Shown in pieces: positions 23,201-34,831 of a stretch of DNA of 64,000 nt. Each line of letters opens with the position of its first letter. Position 1 is the stretch's first letter. The translations under genes and the position numbers were made by a program. The stretch lies in NCBI GenBank assembly GCA_003415625.1, contig PYIU01000001.1:2232001-2296000 (forward strand), read 5' to 3'. Under the pieces are notes generated by a model. It was not told the DNA's origin and searched no databases. It was given only the letters and a program-made list of their open reading frames with translations. Source of the DNA: Aquanectria penicillioides (Eukaryota > Ascomycota > Sordariomycetes > Hypocreales > Nectriaceae).

Positions 23201-23560
23201 CTCATCCTGCTTCATGACCTCCTTGATGGCTGACAAGAAGCTCTTCCACACACGGTGAGAAGCGCTCTTGACCTTCAGTTTGTGGACTACGGATAGAAGC
23301 TCGTCGCAGTCCGCTCTACAAGACGAAGAGAGCTCCACGAAGGAAGCCCTGGCACTCGACTCTGCAAGCGCATTCTTATTCTGCGCAAAGCTGGCGCTTA
23401 GATTGGACAGCTCGGTGTATATAGTGTCCAATTCTTGCAGCTTCGTCGAGGAGCCATTGGCCGACTGGTAGATTTTGCAAGTGCCCGCCAAGAGCGACGA
23501 CGCAAATTGGACAAACTGGACGACACCTGCCGCCAGACCCAGCGCGGAAACCGGATCCAT
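20236..23560 (-). CDS. NACHT-domain NLR-like (STAND) protein
   Basis: Two exons: 23560-23130 and 23059-20236, joined in frame (GTAAGT...CAG), 1084 aa. The N-terminus MDPVSALGLAAGVVQFV is the helical domain common at the start of fungal NACHT proteins. The NACHT domain has Walker A GKPGSGKST (about residue 293), Walker B CCFIDGLDEFEGD (about 407), and sensor-type SSRPW. A winged-helix-like region follows (VQYIHRTVSDWL). The C-terminal half has no WD40, ankyrin or TPR repeats that I can see, but has one hydrophobic segment (about residues 880-900, KLIATAGFGFMLLVFTF) and ends in a basic, NLS-like tail (KRPKTKPKN). Family role: NTP-dependent oligomerisation on recognition of a nonself signal, often leading to incompatibility. 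It converges on the HeLo-like/Hsp70 gene. The ligand and output are unknown. Confidence 0.88.
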
Positions 23561-25472
23561 TGGGAAGCAAGCGAAGCCCAAGGCCAAAAAGGCGCGATGA
23601 GACGATAAACGAGGTTGCGACTTGGCACAGGGCTGAGAATGTCGCGGAGAGGAACGCGGAGAATGTGTGGCAACGGTCAGCCTGGGACAGGAACATCGAC
23701 GCAGTGGCGGTGCTGCGACTTTTTTTTTTCCCCTCTACCCAATTATTCTGTCGTGGGAAATTGTTCCACAAGCGCTTGTCAGATGGTGGTTCGTTGCGCG
23801 TCTCAGCCAATTGCTCCGCTGTGCCGCCTGACGGAGCGGGTTATTTGCGCAGTCAGCGGCAGAAGCCGTGTTCCCTGGTCCAAGAAGAGCATTGCATTCA
23901 AAAACCACGAAGAATGACCGAAATTGCATGCACGAAACCATTCAAAGACGAGCATGAAATATATTAATTTACCACTGGCGTGTGTGGTTGAGAGGCCCGG
24001 CGAAGGTCTGGACGGTGTGCTTCAGCGACTGGAGTGCTCTGTTTTGGAAAAGTGGCCCACTGCTGCTTCACCTGCGATGAGCCTACCCTAGACAAAGGCT
24101 GCAAAAATGCTGCAAAGAGAGCACGATTCAGGTAGATGACAGAACGTCGTGTCAGGCAAGACTACCCAGTTCATCATCATTCTTTACCCATAATCACTTA
24201 GGTAGCTTAGCCTCACTTGTCACCGACAGGTTCCATCCACGGGAACAAACCGGCCTCACTGAGACCAAGGCATCTAAGACAAGCGGCAATTTAAACATAG
24301 AAACATAAGGATTGGTCCATGGCTGAGAGGCCCTGAATTGACATTCGGCATGTGCGGTATCGCCGGGCCGACTCAAGCTTGCTTTTACACTGTTTCGTCA
24401 ACAAACAAAGGACCTCGGCCCGTGCCGACCACAGCCGGGTTGCCACGGAATTGGAAAGCCCCCTGGTTGTGCGCATCATGTCATGTGCACGCAGAAATAT
24501 TAGAAATATTGTCCACCTCAACTTGGACTCGATATCCTTCCTTCTCACTTCATGCTGACGAGTCTCTTCGGGCCTGATATCATGAGAGCGAAACATGTAG
24601 CCCGCCCATGTCTCAAGCCAGGGCTGCTCTTACGAGCGTCGGCCTTTAAGTGGAAAACGAATATCGCAGACAATATTTCGAGTTCATGGGTATGGTGACC
24701 ATTCCAAGGATAGAGTCGACAAAGATCTGAAACATCCCCATCACTGGCCCACTTGAACTCTCTCCATGTTATTTGAAGATTAAAGTTGCCCCGGCTCGAC
24801 AGGACCACAGGTGCGGCGCGACCGTGTTCCTCTTGGGCGTTGGCTCACGTGAAGAACAAGCAAAAACAACAACCGGAAGCAAAAATATCGTAATATTTTC
24901 ACCATTGACCATAGAACAAGGTTTGATTACAAGCGGACATCTACGTGCAGCCCAAGCTTCGTGCACCTAGCCAGTGCTGCGTAGAATTTGAACAATGATC
25001 ATTGACCCGTGTGTCGCAGAGTAAGACGTTGTCGACGCTGGGCTGAGACACGCACTCCGTAGTGACATACCTAGGGCTGCTTCAAAAGTCCTGCTCCCGG
25101 GCCTCGTCCCTTCAAATCAGATTGGCTACTTCGTAAAAGAGCTGAGAAGCGCGACGCTATTCCCAGGGTTATGCTCTTAGCGGGGATGGGATGGAGCGAG
25201 TTAGCATTCGGCATGGCCGATTACGACCCGCAATTACGAAATGGCCGGCTTTGTTGGGTGGCTTCAAGTGCGTGCCATGGCGCAACCCATTGCGGGAGGC
25301 CCTCGAGCTTATTTTCCATGGAATGTTGAAATCGTTTCTGTCAAAATGAAGCCTGTAGCTTTCTCTCCGCGTACGCTTCTTTAATTCATGACAAGTCTAC
25401 AGCCGGCTGCACTGCCTCCCAGGCTGCACTGCACCGTACCGTATCTCACTGCGCAACACGCATCAACTCACG
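23561..25472. other. Long intergenic region
   Basis: About 1.9 kb. It contains the NACHT promoter on its left and that of the membrane protein on its right, and a T run at 23720-23732. ORFs of 60-150 codons overlap on both strands and show no recognisable domains or splice-linked extension. No gene supported. Confidence 0.4.
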
Positions 25473-27410
25473 ATGAGTGAGTCGCCTGCCAAAGGCCCAC
25501 CTCCTTCGGGAAGCCCTGGGCTATCCCGACAACTAGACGCCCCTTTGGTTCATCGGAAAGGCCAAGGGGACTCTGAGAATTCCTCGAGATCTGAAAAGTG
25601 TCCTAATGAGACCGCATTCCGTGGACTCCGAGCGACGAAACCACCCGTGACGACGGTGTTACGCCGAGTGCTTTTAAGATGGTTCATCACTGCTGGCCTC
25701 TCAATGTCCATTGCCGTGGTGCTGACGGTATACTCGGGCAAACCTGTCATGTCCAAGAGGGTCAAACGCGAGTTCAATGCCATCATTACCGGCCTGTCTA
25801 TTGCTCTCGGATTGTCCATTGTTAGTGCTCTTAATGGCATGCTGGGTGACATGCGATGGTGGATTCTCAGCCGTCGCTACAGATCAAGACGCAAGGTATG
25901 TTGGATGTCTTTGGAAGATGATTATGGCTAATGATGGCATACTGAATAGGTCGAGCTTATTCTATCGTCAGAGAGAATGACCCATCTCTTCATGCTGGCC
26001 TTTAGGTCCCGCCGATGGACTATTCATCTTGCGGCGACACTTTGGCTGCTGGTGATTCTGGTATGACTCTCCCGCGTGACGAATTTAGCTAGTGCTGACC
26101 CTTCTAGGGAACACAAATAGGTGTCGCCTCACTAGGACTGTGTTATTCCAACGACACCGCTGGGAAAGACGCTCTGATGGTTCCTGGATATGTGTCCATT
26201 GCAGACATGTCCTCTGTTCAGACTGACAAGATTGTGTCTTCCAACTCTTCAGCCCTCGGGGCTCAACAGTATACTGCAAATAGGTATGCATCGTATTCCT
26301 TGCAAATCACACCGTACATATGCATCAAGTTAACACTCTTACAGTTTTGGGACCGTTTCCATTGCATATTCAATGCTGGATTTAGATTCAACTCCCAGTG
26401 CCGGGATTATCTGGTCCACTGGCAATCCGCTCATGTTCTGTGACACGACAAGATGCCGATACGTCTTCCTTGAGACGAGCACTGAATCGATCTTGAACGC
26501 CGATGCCAACCCTATCACAGTCACCACATCGCGAAGCCTTGACGTTACAGCGGCCTGCAACAGCTGGCCAGTCAACAGTGGTGGTAAAGGCACGGCCTTG
26601 AACATTACCGTCGGGGAAAAGGATATTGGAATCCCCAGTGCTGTTGGAGTATCCCAAACTGTCTTCATGACCAACATATCTGAAAGCTGCGGGACCGGAT
26701 GCAGTCAAATCGCTGCATTTGAGGCGTCCGATACAGCACCATGGTACTACGAATGCAACGTGACGGTAGGCCAAGTCGTCAACGCCACACTTCCACAGCA
26801 CCAAGTCAGCGCAAACCTGGCAACAATGGTGTCTGGTGCAATCGCTCTGCAAGGTTATGAGGCCTCCTCTTTGCTCAACGACACAAATATTCAGTACCAA
26901 GTATACCCGGCCGAATCCATTTTCGGAACCCCAGTCAATGGAAGCGTCGTGGGAATGGGTGCTCTGCTAGCAAGATTCGCGATTGGCGTTATTGCTGCGA
27001 CCGCAGACAACAATGACTACTTCGTCGTCTCAGGCATGTCGCCTCAAATTGGGGTGCAGCTCAATGTTACACACTGGAATGTTGTCATTGCAATATTGAT
27101 CTTGCTTGTCAGTGCCCATCTTCTACTAGGCTCTGCAACCGCCTTGCTTGCGAACCGAGTAGTCATTCCAGAGCGCAGCGTTGTTGAAGTTGCACAAGTC
27201 CTTCGCTCCATGACGAATCAATACCACTCAGAGGAGTACCGTACGATTAGGAGGCAGCTGACTGGAGAGACCAAGGATAAGGTGCTGTGGATCTATAAGG
27301 ATACTCAAATCTCAGATGGTGTGTTCGATCTTTACATGGAAGATGACAACTATACTATTAAGGAGAGGCGAGAGGTCGAGATGTGCTACGCTGATCAAGC
27401 TCAAAGGTGA
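25473..27410 (+). CDS. Four-TM membrane glycoprotein, unknown function
   Basis: Four exons: 25473-25895, 25950-26060, 26108-26283, 26345-27410, all in frame, 591 aa. Three TM segments lie in the first third (RWFITAGLSMSIAVVLTVY; AIITGLSIALGLSIVSAL; HLAATLWLLVILGTQIGVA). A large domain of roughly 300 residues follows, with many N-x-S/T sites and about ten cysteines, probably outside the cell or in a lumen. A fourth TM (WNVVIAILILLVSAHLLLG) leads to a charged cytosolic tail. This layout is common among uncharacterised Sordariomycete membrane proteins; I do not recognise a named domain. Separate from its neighbours; no operon-like context. Function is not assigned. Confidence 0.85.
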
Positions 27411-27785
27411 CGATATCATGTAAATGGACGAACTGGGTGGCGTTTGGGTTAGAAAGAACTCTTATAGAGATAGTTATGATTATAGAATATTCATCTTAGT
27501 GATGCCTTATGGTCCAGCGGTGATCGAATGAATGAACCAACTTTTGATAGTAATTGGCGGCTGTAGATATACTGATAGTGACGTGGATGAGATGCTGAAC
27601 TATGATAAAGCTTCTCGAACCCTGCCTGCCCATATTGTTTGCTCAATGGACGATGGCAGAGAGAGTCCTTGCGTCAACTGAGGCTTGAAACGAGAGCATG
27701 TATCGGTGTCGAATAAAAAGCTTATGCTGACCCCTGAGTATCAGCCAATAATTGGAATTTGCAATTGAATGAACACTGGGATATA
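27411..27785. other. Intergenic, convergent
   Basis: 375 bp between two converging stop codons. No gene seen. Confidence 0.5.
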
Positions 27786-29203
27786 TTATTCTGAAAGATA
27801 CAAGCCTTCGTCCGGAGGTGGAACTCCGTACCAATCCAACCCAAGTTTGTCCTCTGGGTCTGGATCCTCCATCTGGTAATAACCATCGTACCTCCACCAC
27901 TTGCGGTCTCTCCACACATCTTCAACAGGCAACACTCCTTCTTTTTTCATACGATCACGTATCCTGGTCACTCCTTCCCATACTCGTAGGATGTTTTCTC
28001 CAACCACCTTAGCGAGTTGCTCTTCAGTGGCTCCACGATCCAGGATGGCCTGGAGAAGGCGTGGATAACATTTAACATCTTCCAGTCCTGGGATTACACT
28101 TGCGATACCATCAAAGTCTGAGCCAAGTCCTACATGGTCCCAGCCAATTCGATTTGCAATGTAGAAAAGGTGGTCGATGACCATTTCCGTTTTCGCTTCC
28201 TTTCGACGTTTTGTAACATGCTCGGGGACAAACGTAACCATCACGACGCCTCCATTTTCAGGGACTTTGTCTAGAACATAATCGGGCACATTTCGAGGAC
28301 AGTCAAAAACCCCCTTGACATTGGAGTGAGAAAACATGACCGGAGCTCGGGATAAATCCAGTACTTGCTTAGCACAATCCTCTGACACGTGAGAAATGTC
28401 GATAATCATCCCTTGGGGTGTTTTGGTCAGCGCTAGCTATCCCAAGAGATAAAAATAAGAGAGCCTTACCTATTCGATTCATCTCAACTACAGCGGATTT
28501 CCCTAGATACGATAGCCCACCATGGACAGGGCCTACCTTTGAGGTTGAGCTGTCCGCGAAGGCGTTGTTGCAGACATGGGTCAGGGTGCACTAACTATAG
28601 TATCAGCACGCCATGTTATCCTACAGACATCATGAGCCGTGGGACTAACATATCTCACACCGAGGCGATAAAAAGCCCTAATGATGCCGATGCTGTTTCC
28701 TGCCATGTGCAACCCCTCAATACCGATTGAGCATGCAATCTTACCGGACGCATAAATTTGTTTAACCTCATGAGGCTCGGTTACCAGCTGAAATGTCTCG
28801 GGATATGACTCGACAAGACGAAGCGTCAGATCAATCTGCTCAATCGCATCACGAGCCATATCGGAATACTCGGCAGTCGAAAAGTTCTCCGCGGCTCGGA
28901 GACACGGCACACACACGGACCAAAATTGGCCGCCAACAGCACCTGCAACGGTTATCATACAGGCAATGTGATTCATTTGAGGAATGGTCTTGATTTACCT
29001 TGCTTCAAGCGCGGTATATCTGTCATGCCACGCTCGAAACCTTTCCCGAGGTTAAATTTCTCATTATTGTGAATCTTGCCGTGGAAGCAAGCTCTTGGTT
29101 GCTGTGGAAGATCATTATGGCCATCAATCAGAGGTGTTTGGGCCAGTACTCTTTTAACACGCTCATCAATGTCGAGGGCCTGGTATGGGTGATTTGAGCC
29201 CAT
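27786..29203 (-). CDS. Membrane dipeptidase family (M19, renal dipeptidase-like)
   Basis: Four exons: 29203-28999, 28942-28650, 28590-28470, 28411-27786; frame is kept and the product is 414 aa. The ATG at 29203 is chosen because the in-frame codon two codons upstream is TTG. Motifs of the dinuclear zinc site are visible: IDGHND near the N-terminus, the bridging Glu in GIEGLHM, His in DISHVS and FSHSN, and [20 protein letters not shown] and [12 protein letters not shown] are also typical. Known role: hydrolysis of dipeptides, including those with a C-terminal D-residue or dehydro residue; fungal relatives also occur in gliotoxin-type clusters, but no such cluster is present here. No signal peptide is visible, so it is probably cytosolic. 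Confidence 0.92.
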
Positions 29204-30168
29204 TTTCAAACCAATGTTGGGAGGAAGAGGCGACGTAAGCAGTGGCGAGCTGTCGAAATTGAATTTTAAGACGCTCTATTCCTTCAGTTTTGATCTCACA
29301 TTACTATACATATATTGTAGGTGTGTGTAGAGCATGGTTGGGATTAAATAATTGTGCCAACCAACACATTGTAGCATCTCCTGCAGAGGAGATAGGAAAA
29401 CCGCCCACACCACGCCACATACGAAAGAGTGCTCTGTATCCACAGTTTACCGAGAAAAAGATAACAAAATGCAACAGCCAAAGCCAACAGCAGCAAGTCT
29501 CCACTAATGCTATACAACCTCAACACATGATAACAAGTAGCGCAAGTGAAAAGTATTGGCCAGAATAGATGAAATGAATGGCGAAAAAGCCAATGTTGGA
29601 TTATGAAATGCTTTATGATCACAATGGAATAATATGGAACTATGTGTAACTTTTTTGATCTGTTCCAAAAGATTTTGAGGATTCAACGATTAGTCGACGA
29701 ACCCAGTGTCACACTCCCCGCAGAACAAATCAGCGTGGCCCATGCACTAACACTACGTCATGTAAAGAGTACTTTATGTCTTTATTAGAGTTTGCCGAGG
29801 AAAAGATAAGAATGGAAACCGCCAACAGATCACGGCTAGTCTCCACTGGCATCAGGCAACCCTGAAATATGACCTCTCATCATCCTGGTGAGTTTGACAT
29901 TTGAGGAGCTCAGTGCTACCATGAACGGACCATGTCTTTATTCGGTAACTGATCACTTCATTATTGTGAGTGCAGGGCGGAGACTTGCCGCGGGAAGATA
30001 GGACAATTAATAGATAGGCATTAGAAGTGTGAACCGAATGCAAATGCAGCGCCGCAGGCAGGTTTGCGAATATAAATAGATGTACGTTGTGAGTAGGGGA
30101 TGGTTGATTGCCATATCTTTTCCGAATCAGTTCAATTATCCAGAGCCTATTGTAGCGAATATTTTGTC
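29204..30168. other. Divergent upstream region with a diverged duplication
   Basis: 965 bp between the dipeptidase and MFS start codons. Two stretches, about 29420-29500 and 29762-29850, share the order AAAGAGT...TTTACCGAG/TTTGCCGAG...AAAAGATAA...AGTCTCCACT. They look like an old imperfect duplication. No gene seen. Confidence 0.4.
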
Positions 30169-31833
30169 ATGGCTTCAGAAAAGCGTGACATGGATCCCCC
30201 CCCTTTGAAACCATCATCCATGAAGGATGGCATAGTTGATGATATATCGAATTCCGAAGCTCTCAATTTCTACCACCATGGTGCAGATGATGCCATCAGT
30301 GCAGAAGAGGCGCGCACCCTGAAGTGGAAAATCGACCTCCGTCTGATGCCACTTCTCTGTATCACCTACGCCCTGCAGTCGATTGATAAGAACACCCTGA
30401 GCTATGCTGCAGTGTTTGGACTCCGAGAAGATATTGGTCTTAAGGGGAGCGAATATTCATGGATCGGCGCAATATTCTATCTCGGTTATATGGTCTGGGA
30501 GTTTCCTACAAATATGCTACTTCAACGTTTACCGATTAATCATTACATGTCGTCTACGGTAGGTCCGGACCTCCATCCACTACCTGCGAGTCTCTAATGT
30601 AGTAAAGGTTATTATTTGGGGAATTATCTTGATATGCCACGGGGCTGTCAAATCCTTTGGCAGTCTTGCTACGGTTAGAACTCTTCTTGGTGCCTTTGAG
30701 GCTTCAATTAACCCTGGAACAATGCTCTTGTTCAGCATGTACTACAAACGTTCAGAACAACCGTTTAGGATGGGCATCTGGCTTGGATCTGCAGGGCTTG
30801 GGTATATCATTGCAGGTATCGCCAGCTTCGGAATTGGTCACATTCAATCATCGTTAGCGTCTTGGAGACTGCTTTTCATCATCTGGGGGTCAATAACTAC
30901 TGCTTGGGGAATTGTGCTATGGCTCACTCTGCCCGGTTCACCACTGAACGCAAAGTTCCTTTCAGAAAAGGACCGATCCCTTGTGGTAGGGCGAGTTAAG
31001 GATAATGGAACTGGAATCGAAAATCGGCACTTCAAAGTCAAACAATTCTGGGAGGCAATGCTTGATCTAAAAACCTGGTTGTTATTTCTATTCGCAGTTA
31101 CCAGCAACTGTCCGAATGGTGGACTCTCGGCTGTAAGTCTCTACAGTTAAATGTCAGTTGCATCGCTAATCCCCAATAGTTTCAGGGTCTTATCATCAAA
31201 GGAGCAGGATTTGGAACACTCGATACTACACTCTATCAGATGCCCTCAGGTGCGGTACAACTCGTCGTTTGTGTTCTTGCCTGGTACGTCATGTATTACT
31301 TCTCATAGCTAAGGAAATTCTGAACAAATTCTAGTTATTGTGCGACAAGATTCCCTAACTGCCGTATCCTCATTATGCTTCTCGCCCTTGTCCCATTTCT
31401 CGTGGGGGTACTGGGGCTTCGACTTCTTCCTGAGCATAATTCTTACGGGAGATTGGCTTGCTTATGGATCTCCTTCTCCTACACTGCATCTTGGACACTT
31501 AGCATGTCAATTTCTACTGCAAACACTGCTGGCCATACCAAGAAGATTACCACTAACGCAATGCTACTTATTGGATACTGTCTGGGAAATTTTGTTGGGC
31601 CGTTCTTCTTTAAGACTGGGCAGGCCCCACTATACCCTCTTGGTGTCGGAATGATGTTCTTTTGCATAGCTGTTCAGGTACTCAGCCTTGTCGGTATTTG
31701 GGTCCTCTTTTGGCTTAGAAACCGTTCAAGAAGAGAGCTGCAAGCCGAGGACCAGGCTGAGGACCGGGCTTGGGAGCTTGGTCTGCTGGATAAGACTGAT
31801 TTGGAAAACAGGTATTTTAAATACGTCTACTAA
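30169..31833 (+). CDS. MFS transporter, ACS family (allantoate permease/Dal5 type)
   Basis: Four exons: 30169-30558, 30608-31132, 31180-31283, 31335-31833, in frame, 505 aa. The start MASEKRDMDPPP is the first ATG with a good context in this frame. Twelve TM segments can be placed. Family signatures: LRLMPLLCITYALQSIDKNT before TM1-2, the loop GYMVWEFPTNMLLQRLP, LLGAFEASINPG, and the central SWRLLFIIWGSIT followed by LPGSPLNAKFLSEKDR. Intact relatives carry small organic anions (allantoate, nicotinate, biotin precursors, tartrate) at the plasma membrane; the substrate cannot be read from sequence. Same family as the broken gene at 13870-14904, but the two are not close copies. It diverges from the dipeptidase gene, which might fit uptake and use of peptide-like nitrogen sources (inference). 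Confidence 0.92.
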
Positions 31834-32189
31834 ACGGGAGAGCAATACCTTCAATAAAATCTACATATGTCGGCTAATTGGCTTAGAATCTGCTATTTGA
31901 CTTGATCACTGTTGTGCTTGAACGACAACATCCTCAAGGTCCTTAAGGGCATGTCTACGACGGGCATGGCGGATCTTGTCTATCTTATAATCGTTTAGGA
32001 GACGGATAATGCTTGGCGCAGTGGCTGAGAATACCCGATGGGCAAGGAGTTGAAGGACTAACTCCACGCTCCGCAACAAGGTGAGGATGATTAAGAGGTA
32101 ACGAATCCTCATGGCATTCGGCCTTCAATAGACCCCTGGCTAAGTGGTAGTGTTTGAGATTGCAACCGGGTGTGACACCATTTTCAGCT
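31834..32189. other. Intergenic
   Basis: 356 bp between the MFS stop and the first recognisable part of a degraded gene. A minus-strand ORF at 31906-32112 has no recognised product. Nothing else supported. Confidence 0.4.
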
Positions 32190-32950
32190 CACTAGACGAG
32201 ACCCCCAGCCAAAAGGCAGACGAGTTTGAGGCTGAGACGGATTGAGATAGCTCCATCTCACCAGAGATTGGCAGCGTTTCCGGCTCTAGCTCACTACGAA
32301 AAACGGAGGAGCTGGTCTAGGTGGAAGAGGATAGATATGTGCCGGAGCTTGATTCGGTACTTTATGACCCTTAACTTCAAGACCGATCAGTGACCGGCCT
32401 TGCAAGGCTTGGCTTGCACCATAGAGAAGGCGACGGAAGACACTGTTCAGGGACATTTCAATGGGGAACTTGAACCTACCTTTTCCGAATGTTGGAGGAG
32501 AACGCCTACCATCAGAACATTTAAAAACCGTACCTTCTTGCTCATGGGCGACAAGAGGAGGATCAAGATTGTTTTGGTCAATACGGGTCTCACTGACAAT
32601 ATCACAGAAAACCCATACGGGAAATTACAGCAAAAAGTTCCGGGGTACTTTAGGCGAGTCGTTGGGTGGCGGAAGGCGATATTTCTAAAAACGAAGCAGA
32701 ACAGAAAGGGATGCTAGATGAACTAGACTTTGTCATGATGCCACTCCGGTTGGAGATGTTCGGGGAAGTGAGACTGAAACTTATTCAAAGCACTTCAAGG
32801 GTCTCTGAGATCATTGGTATTGCTGCAATAGATGTAGAATTCGTTGGAACTGCGTTCGTGTTTTTCTTGGCTACATCAGAGTGGACAGCTTTTCAAGAAT
32901 GTGGCGCACTGGGAGTAAAATATCGGATATCCGGTTCAAATCAATTGTGA
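32190..32950 (+). pseudogene. Degraded gene of unknown family
   Basis: Reading the plus strand from about 32196 gives an acidic, Ser-rich frame (DETPSQKADEFEAETD) broken by TGA, then TAG and TAA stops at roughly 50-120 bp intervals. After a frame change near 32390 the frame continues as CTIEKATEDTVQGHFNGELE and KRRIKIVLVNTGLTDNITEN up to about 32680. A further frame change continues as SKNEAEQKGMLDELDFVMM to a stop at 32948. Composition stays protein-like across the breaks, which argues for one decayed reading frame. I do not recognise the family. No start codon can be assigned with confidence. Confidence 0.5.
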
Positions 32951-33643
32951 TGTAGTACCTAAGTAGTATGTCTGAAGGTTCTTACACCTTACGGCACGGC
33001 CAACGACAAATGCCCCCGATTGTAGTTCCCAGGTAAGTTTGCATTTACTATGGTTTCGCAAAACCATGGTAGCTGACATATTAGTATCAAAAGATTAATT
33101 GAGTACTAATTCTGTCACCAACCGAACAAACTGGGTGTTTCGTGCGAGCAGGCATGGGAGTTGTACTATAGAGGCTAGACTACGGAAGGGTTGTGTTTAA
33201 CCAACGCGTTGTTTTACTATCGTGAAAGAACTTTATTTTCTCTAAATATCTCCTAGTATTGGCCAGTCCCCCTCTGAGAGCAGTGAATGTTGCCATTCAT
33301 GTCTCCTTACAGTTATGACGAACTAGGGAAGAGATATCATAATGATTGGGGCCAGAAGATGAGCTCAAAGGAGGAGGGCGAGGTTTTAGTATCCCGGAAC
33401 CATGAATTTCCGGGATATTGTGGGATCCATGTTTAGTACACTCTCAAACAGGCCATGTCAGTCGTAGCAGGGGGATCGCTTATCATTGAACCCCGCACAC
33501 TGGAGCAGTCATGCGTGAACTTTAATGCTGCAACATTGAGGAAAACTTCACATTGACGGCAACTACCATTGTACATTGTCTTTTGCGGGCTGATCGTACC
33601 ATAATTCTTGTCTTCAAGTGGGACTATCTGAGAAAAAACATGA
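32951..33643. other. Intergenic, AT-rich
   Basis: 693 bp containing the upstream region of the GFA-domain gene. No gene seen. Confidence 0.4.
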
Positions 33644-34831
33644 ATGAGTGAAACGAAGATGGATTCTAACAACAATAATATCGAAATCTCAGCAAAGTGC
33701 CTATGCAAGGCTCACAAGTTCATGGCCAACATCACGGAAACTGACCTCCCCCTGAAAGGATCCTACTGTCACTGCAATTCTTGCCGCCATCTTACAGGTG
33801 CGCTGTATACCTGCGCTGTGAAGTGGCCAGGAAAGGCTGTAGATATCCACGAATCCGAATTGAAACGATATAAGTACACCGAAAACCTGACTGTTTACTT
33901 TTGCGGGGCCTGTTCCACTCCTATGTTCTTTTATAAGCATTACGCGGGCAAGGAAGAAGAGTTTGATGTTTTCAGTGGATCATTGATAAATACTCCGGTT
34001 CCAGATATGGTCAATATTGTTGATCATATCTTCATTGGTGATACGATCGATGGAGGCGCCTCTGTCTGGCTTCGCGGGACAAACAAGAATGGCAGCGTTC
34101 CGCAATTTTGGAAGGCAGGAAGAAACGAAAGCGAGCTGCTTGAAGAAAACTGGCCAGTGGCCTCAACCCTTCCAAATGCGCAAGCCAAAAATGGACCAGA
34201 CAATATCCCGTTTCGATGCCACTGCAGGGGCGTGGACTTGATCCTCCGACGTGGAGAGGCCGATTTTGCGGCCACGAGCCGGGACGACCTTCCATTTTTC
34301 GTCGAACCGACCTGTTACAAGTTGATAGCTGGATTTGACGCATGTGATTCCTGTCGTTCAATGTTTGGCAGCGATATTGTTCATTGGACGTTTGCTCTTT
34401 TGCAGCACCTGGACTTCCCTGTCAAACCTACCGACGACACGGTTGGGACATTTCCTCGGACATCTGTGGATCTAAAGGAGGCGATTTTCAGGGAAGATCG
34501 GGATCCAAGGCTTGGAACCCTTGCCATGTATGAGAGCTCAGATGATGTACAGCGGTACTTTTGTTCTCGATGCTCAGCTTCCGTGTTTTACGCAGCCGAT
34601 GATCGACCAGAATTGGTAGATGTCGCTATTGGGCTGCTCGAATCACCGAGTGGGGCCAGGGCGGAAGATCTTCTGTTCTGGGGGTTCGGATCAGAGGTAG
34701 GCTGGAAACAAGATGTGATTGGAGGGTGGAGAGAGAGGCTTGTGGACACTGTCCAGATGAATGCTGAGGAGTGGAGGATCCAAAGGGGATATCCGAAGAC
34801 TTGGAGGAGAATTGCGAAAGAGGAGGACTAA
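33644..34831 (+). CDS. Double GFA-domain (glutathione-dependent formaldehyde-activating-like) protein
   Basis: Single exon, 395 aa; a second ATG at 33659 is a possible start. The protein holds two copies of the GFA/CENP-V fold. Domain 1 (about residues 8-150) has CLCKAH, CHCNSCRH and FCGACSTPMFF. Domain 2 (about 185-350) has CHCRGVDL, CDSCRSMFG and FCSRCSASVFY. Both keep the Cys pairs that bind zinc in the family. Founding members were linked to S-hydroxymethylglutathione formation, but most fungal members have no shown activity, so the enzymatic role is uncertain. Tandem GFA proteins of about this length are common in moulds. No transmembrane or signal sequence. It stands alone between a degraded gene and a long gene-free stretch. 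Confidence 0.88.
   Translation: MSETKMDSNNNNIEISAKCLCKAHKFMANITETDLPLKGSYCHCNSCRHLTGALYTCAVKWPGKAVDIHESELKRYKYTENLTVYFCGACSTPMFFYKHYAGKEEEFDVFSGSLINTPVPDMVNIVDHIFIGDTIDGGASVWLRGTNKNGSVPQFWKAGRNESELLEENWPVASTLPNAQAKNGPDNIPFRCHCRGVDLILRRGEADFAATSRDDLPFFVEPTCYKLIAGFDACDSCRSMFGSDIVHWTFALLQHLDFPVKPTDDTVGTFPRTSVDLKEAIFREDRDPRLGTLAMYESSDDVQRYFCSRCSASVFYAADDRPELVDVAIGLLESPSGARAEDLLFWGFGSEVGWKQDVIGGWRERLVDTVQMNAEEWRIQRGYPKTWRRIAKEED

Noticed and set aside
23560..23967. Overlapping ORFs upstream of the NACHT gene
   Set aside because: They occur on both strands in the promoter region with no domain, and the minus-strand ones continue the frame of exon 1 or lie antisense to it.
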